Origin: Stomorhina lunata
Lineage: Eukaryota > Arthropoda > Insecta > Diptera > Rhiniidae
Direction of reading: 5' to 3'
Length of the DNA: 64,000 nucleotides
NCBI GenBank assembly: GCA_933228675.1
Contig: OW121741.1
Span: forward strand, 131,515,290-131,579,289
Shown: positions 12,011 through 23,622 of the stretch, piece after piece
Layout of the letters: every line of letters starts with the position of its first letter
How positions within the stretch are numbered: the stretch's first letter is position 1
The notes under the pieces: model-generated
Seen by the model: the letters and a program-made list of their open reading frames with translations, nothing else
Database searches by the model: none
Told to the model about the DNA's origin: nothing
Translations under genes and position numbers: made by a program

Positions 12011-12995
12011 GAAAAAAATTTTCTATAAAAAGTAAATTTTCGAAAAATTTCCTACGAATAGTCAATTTTCGAAAAATTTCCTACGAATAGTCAATTTTCG
12101 AAAAATTTCCTATGAACAGTCAATTTTTGAAAAATTTCTTATAAATAGTCAATTTTCGAAAAATTTCCTATAAATAGTCAATTTTCGAAAGATTTCCTAT
12201 AAAGTCAGTTTTCAAAATATTTCAAATAAAGTGTCAATTTTCGAAAAATTTCTTATAAATAGTCAATTTTCGAAAAATTTCTTATAAATAGTCAATTTTC
12301 AAAAAATTTCCTATAACTAGTCAATTTTCGAAAAATTTCCTATAAATAGTCAATTTTCGAAAAATTTGCTATAAATATTCAATTTTCAAAAAATTTTCTC
12401 TAAATAGTCAATTTTGAAAAATTTCCTATAAATAGTCAATTTTCGAAAAATTTCCTATAAATAGTCAATTTTCGAAAAATTTCCTATAAATAGTCAATTT
12501 TCGAAAAATGTCCTATAAATAGTCAATTTTCGAAAAATTTCCTATACATAGTCAATTTTCGAAAAATTTCCTATAAATAGTCAATTTTCGAAAAATTTCC
12601 TATAAATAGTCAATTTTCGAAAAATTTCCTATAAATAGTCAATTTTCGAAAAATTTCCTATAAATAGTCAATTTTCAAAAAATTTCCTATAAATAGTCAA
12701 TTTTCGAAAAATTTCCTATAAATAGTCAATTTTCGAAAAATTTCCTATAAATAGTCAATTTTCAAAAAATTTCCTATAAATAGTCAATTTTCGAAAAATT
12801 TCCTATAAGTAGTCAATTTTCGAAAAATTTCCTATAAATAGTCAATTTTCGAAAAATTTCCTATAAATAGTCAATTTTCGAAAAATTTCCTATAAAAAGT
12901 CAATTTTTTAAAAATTTCCTATAAATAGTCAATTTTCGAAAAATTTCCTTAAAAAGTCAATTTTTAAAAAAATTCTTTTAAATAGTCCATTTTAG
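12011..12995 (+). repeat. 29-bp satellite array A3 (plus orientation)
   Basis: About 33 units, mostly of the GTCAATT form, with several units of altered length near the edges. It ends about 80 bp before the branch-point-like motif of the candidate recursive splice site at 13111. Confidence 0.95.
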
Positions 12996-13076
12996 ATTTT
13001 TTTTTTTTAATTATGACTCTATAATTCTTGATCTACTATTTACTTATTTTTAAGAAAATTTCTATATATTTTTTTA

Positions 13077-13118
13077 TACTAATCGTAAATTTCTATTTCT
13101 TTTGTTTGCAGGTACGTT
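13077..13118 (+). other. Candidate recursive splice site 1 (ratchet point)
   Basis: Seen directly: TACTAAT at 13077-13083, then a pyrimidine-rich tract, then TTTGCAG ending at 13111, directly followed by GTACGT at 13112. The order is branch point, polypyrimidine tract, 3' splice site, then an immediately adjacent 5' splice site. This is the known form of recursive splice sites in long fly introns. A site of the same build lies at 41273. No exon is visible in the window, so the use of this site is inferred. Confidence 0.6.
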
Positions 13119-13152
13119 CTTACTTAAAAATACCTCATTAACTTTGAAAAAG
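13112..13152 (+). other. Possible 41-nt RS-exon downstream of recursive site 1
   Basis: A second 5' splice-site-like sequence, AAAAAG|GTAAAA, lies 41 nt after the CAG. Recursive sites are known to be recognised by exon definition using such a downstream donor. The donor is only moderately good and the assignment is tentative. Confidence 0.3.
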
Positions 13153-13262
13153 GTAAAATTATTTATAAAAATTAAGATTTTATAACAAAAATTCTACTAG
13201 ATATTTAGAATGAGCTTGGCCCTTATTTTAAAATGATTCATGTTTTTAAATAAAATTAAATT

Positions 13263-13570
13263 TTTTATTAAAAATTTGTCGATAAAAAATTGTTGATCAA
13301 AATTTGCCTTTATGAAAATTTTAATCAAAATTTGTCCCTATAAAATATTTTTATTAAAATTTCTCTCTAGGAAATTTTGATTAAAATCTGTCTCTATGAA
13401 AGTTTTTATCAAAATTTTTCTCTATAAAAATTTTAATCAAGATTTATCTGAATGAAAATTTTGAAAAAAATATGTTTATATAAAAATTTTGATCAAAATT
13501 GTATATATAAAAATTTTGATTTAAATTTGTCTCTATGAAAATTTTTATCAAAATTTATCTGTGAAAATAA
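13263..13570 (+). repeat. Degenerate 28-bp repeat tract
   Basis: About ten diverged units alternate 'ATCAAAATTT' with 'CTCTATGAAAATTTT'. They resemble decayed members of the 28-bp GATC satellite at 15220-18320. Confidence 0.7.
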
Positions 13571-13905
13571 AAATCAATTTTCGAAAAATTTCCTACAGAT
13601 AGTAAATTTTCGAAAGATTTCGTATAAACAGCCAATTTTTGAAAAATTTTCTAAAAATAGTTAATTTTCGAATAATACCCTATAATGGTAAATTTTTGAA
13701 GAATTTCCTTTAAATAGTAAATTTTTGAAAAAGTTCCTATAAAAAGCTAATTTTCAAAAAATTTTCAATAAAAAGTAAATTTTCGAAAAATTTCCTATAA
13801 ATAAAAATTTTTCTAAAAATTTTCTATAGCAAATTTTCGAAAAATTTTGTATAAATGGTTAATTTTTGAAAAATTTCCTATAAATAGTCAATTTTAAATA
13901 AGTTT
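13571..13905 (+). repeat. Degenerate 29-bp satellite tract A4
   Basis: About eleven strongly diverged plus-orientation units with length changes. The TTCGAAAAATTT and AATAGTAAATTTT parts remain recognisable. Confidence 0.75.
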
Positions 13906-14275
13906 TGATATTTCCATTTAAAATTTTATTTCCATTCCCCTTAATTATTCAAATCCTTGTTCTTCTTTGATGTCCTAGTTGTAAATATAATTAAGTTTGA
14001 GGTCCTTACCACCGGAAGTTAACTCTAAAAGTAATTTATACCTACATATTAAAAGCCATTAAAGCCATTTTCCTTTTATTTTATAAAAATTACTTGAACA
14101 TGCATTTTAACGTATGCAAATTAAAAATAATAATCCGAGGAAAATCTTAACTATTTTTTGTTTTAACAGAGAAGAAGAGATTTTGCCAGCAAACAAAAAA
14201 ATAAAACTGAAACATATTTTCATTATAAAGTAAAATGTGGAGCCACCTCCTTTTTAAGGTAAATTAGCAAATATA
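13906..14275. other. Unique AT-rich spacer
   Basis: No gene or repeat structure is seen apart from A/T runs. Confidence 0.5.
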
Positions 14276-14429
14276 CAGTAGTCAATGGATATAAGGAACA
14301 CCAAATATTAAAGCAAAAGTTTTTGGTAAATTTTATCTTAAAACGATTTTTGGATTTTTTTATGAACGAAATTTTTTATTTACTTATAGAAAAAATTGTA
14401 TGCGATGTTCCTATATCGATAAACCACTG
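14276..14429. mobile_element. Tc1/mariner-type MITE, 154 bp
   Basis: Imperfect terminal inverted repeats of about 27 bp: the left end begins CAGTAGTCAATGGATATA and the right end, read inward, begins CAGTGGTTTATCGATATA. Both share a GGAACA block. The element is flanked by TA on both sides (14274-14275 and 14430-14431). There is no coding capacity. The TA duplication and CAGT ends fit a non-autonomous mariner relative. Confidence 0.85.
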
Positions 14430-15219
14430 TAGTATGTTAGTACCTACAATATTTGCATAAGCTTTAGGTAAATTGGGGCTAAAATAACAAACATCTTAAC
14501 GTAATTGTTAACTCTACTGACGACTACTGCACAACATAACATACTTACATAAATATCTACTACATACAAGCAAATAACTACATTTTTAAAAGTAACTATT
14601 TTTTCAGTTTTTATTTGCAAAACTTTTAACTGCCATCCCAAACATTCATCCAAACGAAGGTAAATAGTATTTATTTGGTAGTGCATTCATATGCAACCAT
14701 GTTGCCGCCATATTCTGGGTGTTTTTGGAGGAAAAAATACTAGAAAGCCAGAAAAAGGTTAAAATACTTTAACTAGAGATTTAGCACAAATGAAAATTTC
14801 TGTTGGTTAAAAGCAAATTAATTTAAACGAACTGTGAAAGTAGTTTATAGAAGCCTGGCAACACTGGAGGCAAGGTAGAAACAATGTTTCAGAACTCCTT
14901 ATGGTAGATCTTTTCTATCTAGTTTCACTTTTTTACATGATTTTATTTCCTTTTCTTTATTTATTGTTCCCTTGCCTTTTGCAAAAATGTTGCTCCATAT
15001 CTAAAAATACATATTTTATATTTATCTATTGCAGCTCACGCACTTCAATATTAGATAAAGTTCTAGACAAATAGTCAGGGAAATATGGCGACCATTAAGC
15101 TTTTTGAGAACACTTGAGTAAAGCTGTCAACGCCTTCAAATGTCTGGGCAAATTTGACAGCTAACATACAATATAAAAAAAATAGAAACAAAACTTTAGA
15201 AATAAGTTGTCAGGCCAGT
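14430..15219. other. Unique spacer
   Basis: AT-rich, slightly more mixed than its surroundings. A 3' splice-like TATTGCAG occurs at about 15030 without a partner donor. I see no gene. Confidence 0.5.
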
Positions 15220-17995
15220 TTGTCAAGTGATCAAAATTTTCATATAGAAATATTTTGTTCAAAATTTTCATATAGAAAAATTTTGATCAAAATTTTCATA
15301 TAGAAAAATTTTGATCAAAATTTTCATATAGAAAAATTTTGATCAAAATTTTCATATAGAAAAATTTTGATCAAAATTTTCATATAGAAAAATTTTGATC
15401 AAAATTTTCATATAGAAAAATTTTGATCAAAATTTTCATATAGAAAAATTTTGATCAAAATTTTCATATAGAAAAATTTTGATCAAAATTTTCATATGGA
15501 AAAATTTTGATCAAAATTTTCATATAGAAAAATTTTGATCAAAATTTTCATATAGAAAAATTTTGATTAAAATTTTCATATAGAAAAATTTTGATCAAAA
15601 TTTTCATATAGAAAAATTTTGATCAAAATTTTCATATAGAAAAATTTTGATCAAAATTTTCATATAGAAAAATTTTGATCAAAATTTTCATATAGAAAAA
15701 TTTTGATCAAAATTTTCATATAGAAAAATTTTGATCAAAATTTTCATATAGAAAAATTTTGATCAAAATTTTCATATGGAAAAATTTTGATCAAAATTTT
15801 CATATAGAAAAATTTTGATCAAAATTTTCATATAGAAAAATTTTGATTAAAATTTTCATATAGAAAAATTTTGATCAAAATTTTCATATAGAAAAATTTT
15901 GATCAAAATTTTCATATAGAAAAATTTTGATCAAAATTTTCATATAGAAAAATTTTGATCAAAATTTTCATATAGAAAAATTTTGATCAAAATTTTCATA
16001 TAGAAAAATTTTGATCAAAATTTTCATATAGAAAAATTTTGATCAAAATTTTCATATAGAAAAATTTTGATCAAAATTTTCATATAGAAAAATTTTGATC
16101 AAAATTTTCATATAGAAAAAATTTTATCAAAATTTTCATATAGAAAAATTTTGATCAAAATTTTCATAAAGATAAATGTGATCAAAATTTTCATATAGAA
16201 AAATTTTGATCAAAAGTTTCATATAGAAAAATTTTGATCAAAATTTTCATCTAGAAAAATTTTGATCAAAATTTTCATCTAGAAAAATTTTGATCAAAAT
16301 TTTCATCTAGAAAAATTTTGATCACAATTTTCATCTAGAAAAATTTTGATCAAAATTTTCATCTAGAAAAATTTTGATCAAAATTTTCATCTAGAAAAAT
16401 TTTGATCAAAATTTTCATCTAGAAAAACTTTGATCAAAATTTTCATCTAGAAAAACTTTGATCAAAATTTTCATCTAGAAAAATTTTGATCAAAATTTTC
16501 ATATAGAAAAATTTTGATCAAAATTTTCATATAGAAAAATTTTGATCAAAATTTTCATATAGAAAAATTTTGATCAGAGTTTTCATATAGAAAAATTTTG
16601 ATCAGAGTTTTCATATAAACAAATTTTGATCAAAATTTTCATATAAACAAATTTTGATCAAAATTTTCATATAGAAAAATTTTGATCAAAATTTTCATAT
16701 AGAAAAATTTTGATCAAAATTTTCATATAGAAAAATTTTGATCAAAATTTTTATACAGAAAAATTTTGATCAAAATTTTCATATAGAAAAATTTTGATCA
16801 AAATCTTCATATAGAAAAATTTTGATCAAAATCTTCATATAGAAAAATTTTGATCAAAATTTTCATATAGAAAAATTTTGATCAAAATTTTCATATAGAA
16901 AAATTTTGATCAAAATTTTCATATAGAAAAATTTTGATCAAAATTTTCATATAGAAAAATTTTGATCAAAATTTTCATATAGAAAAATTTTGATCAAAAT
17001 TTTCATATAGAAAAATTTTGATCAAAATTTTCATATAGAAAAATTTTGATCAAAATTTTCATATAGAAAAATTTTGATCAAAATTTTCATATAGAAAAAT
17101 TTTGATCAAAATTTTCATATAGAAAAATTTTGATCAAAATTTTCATATAGAAAAATTTTGATCAAAATTTTCATATAGAAAAATTTTGATCAAAATTTTC
17201 ATATAGAAAAATTTTGATCAAAATTTTCATATAGAAAAATTTTGATCAAAATTTTCATATAGAAAAATTTTGATCAAAATTTTCATATAGAAAAATTTTG
17301 ATCAAAATTTTCATATAGAAAAATTTTGATCAAAATTTTCATATAGAAAAATTTTGATCAAAATTTTCATATAGAAAAATTTTGATCAAAATTTTCATAT
17401 AGAAAAATTTTGATCAAAATTTTCATATAGAAAAATTTTGATCAAAATTTTCATATAGAAAAATTTTGATCAAAATTTTCATATAGAAAAATTTTGATCA
17501 AAATTTTCATATAGAAAAATTTTGATCAAAATTTTCATATAGAAAAATTTTGATCAAAATTTTCATATAGAAAAATTTTGATCAAAATTTTCATATAGAA
17601 AAATTTTGATCAAAATTTTCATATAGAAAAATTTTGATCAAAATTTTCATATAGAAAAATTTTGATCAAAATTTTCATATAGAAAAATTTTGATCAAAAT
17701 TTTCATATAGAAAAATTTTGATCAAAATTTTCATATAGAAAAATTTTGATCAAAATTTTCATATAGAAAAATTTTGATCAAAATTTTCATATAGAAAAAT
17801 TTTGATCAAAATTTTCATATAGAAAAATTTTGATCAAAATTTTCATATAGAAAAATTTTGATCAAAATTTTCATATAGAAAAATTTTGATCAAAATTTTC
17901 ATATAGAAAAATTTTGATCAAAATTTTCATATAGAAAAATTTTGATCAAAGTTTTCATATAGACAAATTTTTATCAAAATTTTCATATACAAAAA
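15220..17995 (+). repeat. 28-bp GATC satellite, about 99 units
   Basis: Each 28-bp unit is the perfect 20-bp palindrome AAAATTTTGATCAAAATTTT plus an 8-bp linker CATATAGA. Markers show block duplication: CATATGG at 15493 and 15773, and GATTAAAA at 15565 and 15845. Both pairs are exactly 280 bp (10 units) apart. A contiguous block with linker CATCTAGA occupies about 16246-16495. From about 16860 to 17940 the units look almost identical, indicating very recent amplification or an assembly-collapsed array. Confidence 0.96.
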
Positions 17996-18320
17996 TTTTA
18001 ATCAAAATTTTTGTTTAAAAATTTTCTCTATAAACATTTTGATCAAAATTTTTCCAAATGAAACTTTTGATCAAAATTTTTCTACATAAAAATTTTTATC
18101 AAAATTTTTCTATATAAAAATTTAGTTCAAAATTTTTCTATATAAAAATTTAGTTCAAAATTTTTCTATATAAAAATTTTGTTAAAAAATTTTCTATATA
18201 AAAATTTTGTTGAAAATTTTTCTATATAAAAATTTTGTTGAAAATTTTTCTATATAAAAATTTTGTTCAAAATTTTTCTATATAAAAATTTTGTTCAAAA
18301 TTTTTCTATGTGAAATTTTA
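17996..18320 (+). repeat. Degenerate edge of the 28-bp satellite
   Basis: Roughly eleven diverged units with the core TTTTTCTATATAAAAATTT and GTTCAAAA or GATCAAAA. Just after the array the sequence CTAGCTACGCCCATGC appears, which may be the end of a carrier transposon. Confidence 0.8.
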
Positions 18321-19865
18321 TGTATGAAGAGTAAATTAAAATTTTTCCTAGCTACGCCCATGCTTCTAGCTCTACCTATTTGATTTATAATTTAATCCAT
18401 CATTTTTTTAATACTTCATTCTTGAATACTAAAATCCCGCCAAAATTAACATAATCCAAAACATCCCGCCAATTTTGACTTAATATTTTAATACAATAAG
18501 AAAAAAGTATAATGAAAAAAAAACAGAAAAATATAAACAATATATAAGAGAAAATCTTAAAGAATCACAAAAGTCTGCGTGTTGAAATTATAAGAAACAA
18601 AATTTAAACAAATTTATACAATTTATTATTAACAAGGAAAAAAGAGCAACAAATTAAAAATAAATCACGAAAAAGATTCAAAACTACATACGAACGAGTA
18701 TAAACCAACCGCATATTCACAATAATTAATCACAATAATCCGAAATCTTAATGTTGCCAATAGTATCTAATGAGTTTGTTGTTGTTGTAATCAAAATGTT
18801 GCCATCTTGTAGTTGTTAATGTTAATAATTTGTTGCTACTGTTTGTTGTTTAATCTGTTTTTCCTTTTCATCATCAGATGAATAACTTTTGCTTCATCTG
18901 TCGGTATATCTGTCCAACCATAAGTCCGACCTTCCATCCGTCTGTCTATTTCAATTTTGTTAATGATATTTTTTTAATTTGATTTCTTTGTTTTTGGTTT
19001 TCCATTAAAGATTTTTCCAGCATAAAAAGTCTTTTTCTTTTTCATTTTTCTTCTGTGAATAGATATTTCTACTTTTATTTTAATTTATTTATGGATGATA
19101 TTGTTATTTTTGCACTAATTCCCCCCTTTTCTCTGCCATCTTTTTTCTTTTTCGGATTTGTTAATGATTTGAAAAATTAAATTTTTGTATCTTGTAGATA
19201 TTTTTTTTTTGTTTTGTAGTAAATATGATGGCTTTGATGATCATAATGATAATGATGATGATGATAGTGATGATGAATAAAATAAAATAAAAACAATATA
19301 TTGTATTTTTATACATTAAAGTTCATTGAACTTTTGCATCAATTCTTTATAATTTTTATGTTATTTGTCAGTCATTCACAGAGACTTTTAGACTCAATCG
19401 TTGTCGTCTTTCTTTCTTTCCGTCTGTCCGTCTTCTTAGGTTTTCTATATATTTTTCTTTATTTGTCTTTATATTTTCTCCATTTCTTCTTTTTGTAGTT
19501 TATTTCTGTAGAGTTGAGTAGCCGAGAAGTCGTCGGTCGTTTGGTCTTGGGTGTTTGCTGATGTTTAATTGTGAATGGTGTCGACTGTGAAATGTAGAAG
19601 AAGGCACGCTTCGTTTGAGACTTCATTTCTCGCTTCTTTTTTTTGTATTTTCTTGTTTTTTTGCGCCATAAAAATTCTGAGTTTCTTTTTAGTTCCGCAT
19701 TTGTAAGAAATTGTAAATTAAATATATATTTTTATAATAAAAATTTATTTTGTTTAAAATGCATGTTCTGCCATTTGTTTAAACTATTTAGGCTAGAATT
19801 TTACTTTATTGTGAATGAAACATACACATGTTAAATTCACAGTCATTACATTCCTTAAGATGCCC
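18321..19865. other. Unique region with microsatellites
   Basis: Holds a GTT run (about 18776-18790), a GAT/GATAAT run (19232-19277) and pyrimidine tracts with CCGTCTGTC. A short stretch of higher GC lies at about 19510-19625, rich in GTCG. I cannot assign it to an exon or promoter, and the open frames nearby have no recognisable domain. Confidence 0.5.
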
Positions 19866-21027
19866 ACAGCAGACCTTTACAGAATATTTTTATAGAAAAT
19901 TTTCGATTTAAAAAAATTGAAAGAAAATTTTCGAAAAAAAAATTTCTTAAGTAAACTTTTTGGATAATGATTTCTTTATAGAAAATTGTTGGTATCAAAT
20001 TTTTTTATAAAAAATTTTTATACCGAAAATTTTCGGCTTAAAAAAGTTAAATTTTTAATTAAAAATTTTCGATGTAAAAAATTTTTAATTAAAAAGTTTT
20101 ACTGTAGTGTATTGCACTAAGAATCCCAATTTATTACATTTATTTATTATTGTAATAAATTTTTAATTAAAAATTTATTTTTTAATTTTTAATTAAAAAT
20201 TTTGGATGTAAAATTCTTTATAGAAAAATTTCGATAAATAATAATATGTAGAAAATTTTCGAAATAAACATTTTTTAGGTAAACTTTTTGAATAAAGATT
20301 ACACCAAAATTTTTTATGAAAAATTTTTATACCAAAAATTTTTTATAAAAAATTTTTATACCAAAAATTTTCTTTAAAAAATTTGTATACCAAAAATTTT
20401 CTATAAACAATTTTTATACCGAAAATTTTCAATAAAAATTTTTATATTGGGAGTTTTATTAAAAATATCAAAATTTATGATCAAATATTTAAAAAATTTT
20501 CTCTATATAATTTTTATGGACTATTTAAAAAAAAAAACTTTATAACAGAAAATTTTTGATTGAAAATTTTTGATATAAAATTTATTATATAAAGTTGTTT
20601 ATAAAAAATTTTTTAGTTATTAAATTTTTAATAAAAAATTGTTAATAGAAAATTTTCAATAGAAAATTTCTTGCATTATTGGTAGAAAATTTTTTTATAA
20701 AATTTTTAATATAAAATTTGTTTATAGAAAATTTTCGATATTAAATTTTTTATAGAAAATTTTCGATATAAAATTTGTTTATAGAAAATTTTCGATATAA
20801 ACTTTTTTATAGAAAATTTTAAATATAAAATTTTCTATAGAAAATTTTCGATATAAAATTTTTTATAGAAAATTTTCGATATAAAATTTTTTATAGAAAA
20901 TTTTCTATATAAAATTTATTATAGAAAATTTTCGATATAAAATTTTCTATAGAAAATTTGTTTATAAAGTTTTTTCTAAAAAATTTTCGATTTAAATTTT
21001 TGATAAAAAAATTAATAGAAAATTTTC

Positions 21028-21146
21028 TTCAAAAAGAAGTGTATTTGCATTTGATCCCAAACCTGTTACATTTATTTATTAATGTAACAGATTAATAAAT
21101 AAATGTAACAGGTTTGGGATCAAATGCAAATACACTTCTTTTTGAA
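21028..21146. repeat. Perfect long palindrome, 56-bp arms, 7-nt loop (copy 1)
   Basis: The left arm 21028-21083 is the exact reverse complement of the right arm 21091-21146; the loop is GTAACAG. The arm contains TTTGATCCCAAACCTGTTAC, unlike the surrounding satellite. A diverged half-copy lies near 20105-20160 (AGAATCCCAATTTATTACAT), and the downstream flank (CATCCCGACTATTTTG) recurs in altered form at about 23650-23697. It may therefore derive from a dispersed foldback element. Confidence 0.95.
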
Positions 21147-21696
21147 TAATATTTACATCCCGACTATTTTGTTATTTTTTGAGAAAATTTTCTATATAAA
21201 ATTTTTTACAGAAAATTCTCGACAAAAAAATTCTCTATAGAAAGTTTGTTATATAAAGTTTTTTATAAAAAATGTTCGATATTAAATTTTTGATAAAAAA
21301 TTAATAGAAAATTTTTGATAAGAAATTAATAGAAAATTTTTAATAAAAAATTGCTTACGTTATTGGTAGAAAATTTTCTTCTTAAAATTTTTATATAACA
21401 TTTTTTTATAGAAAATTTTCGATACAAAATTTTGTATAGAAAATTTTGGATATAAAATTTTTTATAGAAAATTTTCGATATAAAATTTTCAATATAAAAT
21501 TTTTTATAGAAAATTTTCGATATATAATTTTTTATAGAAAATTTTCGATATAAAATTTTTTATAGAAAATTTTCGATATAAAATTTTTTATAGAAAATTT
21601 TCGATATAAAATTTTCTATAGAAAATTTGTTTATAAAGTTTTTTCTAAAAAATTTTCGATTTAAATTTTTGATAAAAAAATTAATAGAAAATTTTC

Positions 21697-21815
21697 TTCA
21701 AAAAGAAGTGTATTTGCATTTGATCCCAAACCTGTTACATTTATTTATTAATGTAACAGATTAATAAATAAATGTAACAGGTTTGGGATCAAATGCAAAT
21801 ACACTTCTTTTTGAA
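21697..21815. repeat. Perfect long palindrome (copy 2)
   Basis: Same 119-bp palindrome as at 21028, carried along by the 669-bp duplication and still perfect by eye. Confidence 0.95.
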
Positions 21816-22905
21816 TAATATTTACATCCCGACTATTTTGTTATTTTTTGAGAAAATTTTCTATATAAAATTTTTTACAGAAAATTCTCGACAAAAAAAT
21901 TCTCTATAGAAAGTTTGTTATATAAAGTTTTTTATAAAAAATGTTCGATATTAAATTTTTGATAAAAAATTAATAGAAAATTTTTGATAAGAAATTAATA
22001 GAAAATTTTTAATAAAAAATTGCTTACGTTATTGGTAGAAAATTTTCTTCTTAAAATTTTTATATAACATTTTTTTATAGAAAATTTTCGATACAAAATT
22101 TTGTATAGAAAATTTTGGATATAAAATTTGTTATAGAAAATTTTCGATATAAAATTTTCAATATAAAATTTTTTATAGAAAATTTTCGATATATAATTTT
22201 TTATATAAAATTTTCGATATAAAATTTTTTATAGAAAATTTTCGATATAAAATTTTTTACAGAAAATTTTCGATATTAAATTTTTTATAGAAAATTTTCG
22301 ATATAAAATTTTTTATAAAAAATTTTCGATATAAAATTTTTTATAGAAAATTTTCGATATAAAATTTTTTATAGAAAATTTTCGATATAAAATTTTTTAT
22401 AGAAAATTTTCGATATAAAATTTTTTATAGAAAATTTTCGATATAAAATTTTTTATAGAAAAGTTTTCGATATAAAATTTTTTATAGAAAATTTTCGATA
22501 TAAAATTTTCTATAGAAAATTTTCGATATAAAATTTTTTATAGAAAATTTTCGATATAAATTTTTTTATAGAAAATTTTCGATATTAAATTTTCTACAGA
22601 AAATTTGTTATGTTGTTGTTTTTTATAAAAAATTTTCGATATTAAATTTTTTAAAAAAAATTTTTAATAAAAAATTTCTTACATTATTGTTAGAAAATTT
22701 TCTTCTTAAAATTTTTATATAACTTTATTTTTATAGAAAATTTTCGATATAAAATTTTGCATAGAAAATTTTCGATATAAAATTTTTTATCGAAAATTTT
22801 CGATATAAAATTTTTTTATAGAAAATTTTCAGATTAAAAATTTTCAAAGTAAAATTTCTTATTAGAAATTTTCGATGTAAAATTTGTTATTTGAAATTTT
22901 GGGTG

Positions 22906-23622
22906 TAAAATGTTTAATACATTTACCAAATACGTGTTCAATATTTGTTTACATCTATTGATTGCAGTACAAAGTTCCTTTCTATATTCTTTGCTTCAAA
23001 AGATAAGAATGGGTTAAAAAAGTATTGAAAAAACTATTTTTACCCTTTCAAAAAAGTACCAAACACTTGCCCGCTTATTTTAACAGCTGTTGTAAACATA
23101 ATTTAAATTTTGTTTCCATGCCTTTTATTTTAGGAGATATAGCGTTTTAGACTCCCCCCCCCCCTTTTTAACCTTTTTTACGCCCTTAAAGCGTTTTAGA
23201 TTTCCCCCCTTTTTATCCCATTTTACCCCTTTCCAAAAGTCACTTCTTACTCAAAATATACATACGTCAAAAAAGGTACCCACCATCCAAATTTTATCAA
23301 AATCGTTAGAGCCGTTTTCGAGATAGCCATTCTATATATATCACACTTGATCAACAAGAGGGTATTAACTCAAAATTTTTAAATTTTCAGTAGAGTCAAA
23401 AAACTATTTTGTTTTACTACTGCTTTCATATAAGGAAGAGGGGTAAAACTGTAGTTTTTTGGTGAAATTATAGTGAGAATGATGTCAGATTTTTACAGTG
23501 GGTAGATAAGACAACTACACATCAATTTCTTTATAAAAGTGAAAATTAAAAAATTTTGAGTTAATACCCTCTTGTTGAACAAGTGCGATATATATATACA
23601 ATTATTGCTCGTTTAGACTGGG
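22906..23622 (-). mobile_element. Helitron-like module, inverted copy, split by a MITE
   Basis: Reverse complement of much of 24358-24790. Shared landmarks are GAGCCGTTTTCGAGATAGCC (23310-23329), the ATATAGCGTTTT segment, and the TTGATTGCAGTACAAAG segment near 22960. The match stops at the (TA) tract at 23340 and resumes at 23589 with ACAATTATTGCTCGTTTA, so the 248 bp between are a later insertion. An 11-C run lies near 23154-23164. Confidence 0.75.
23341..23588. mobile_element. TA-inserting MITE, 248 bp, nested in a Helitron-like module
   Basis: Terminal inverted repeats of about 45 bp. The left end starts TCACACTTGATCAACAAGAG and the right end, read inward, starts TCGCACTTGTTCAACAAGAG; both then share GGTATTAACTCAAAATTTT. 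It sits inside a (TA) tract, so TA duplications are plausible. Its precise removal restores similarity to the forward module at 24358, which supports the boundaries. It has no coding capacity. Confidence 0.85.

Larger units (their letters stand above)
20880..22218 (+). repeat. 669-bp tandem duplication inside the CGATA satellite
   Basis: Matching landmarks are exactly 669 bp apart: the AATTTTCTATAGAAAATTTG stretch at 20941 and 21610, and the long palindrome at 21028 and 21697. The copies look nearly identical, so the duplication is recent. Outer limits are approximate. Confidence 0.9.
19866..22905. repeat. 28-bp CGATA satellite
   Basis: Units of 28 bp in the homogeneous part (about 22220-22600) consist of TTTTATAGAAAATTTTCGATATAAAA-type sequence; only the key parts TAGAAAATTTTCGATATAAA are given here. 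The left part (19866-20700) is decayed, with extra AT-only stretches. Each good unit carries one CGATA pentamer. The family shares its TATAGAAAA part with the 28-bp GATC satellite and is probably a distant relative. Confidence 0.92.

Noticed and set aside
15020..15040. TATTGCAG as an exon start
   Set aside because: Weak pyrimidine tract, and no downstream donor or coding signal.
19500..19625. GC-richer stretch with GTCG words as a possible 5' UTR or promoter
   Set aside because: No convincing initiator plus downstream element at correct spacing on either strand; left as unassigned.
20262..20285. TTTTTTAG|GTAAAC as a third recursive splice site
   Set aside because: It lies in a decayed satellite unit with no clear branch point, and the same word pattern arises repeatedly by chance in such sequence.
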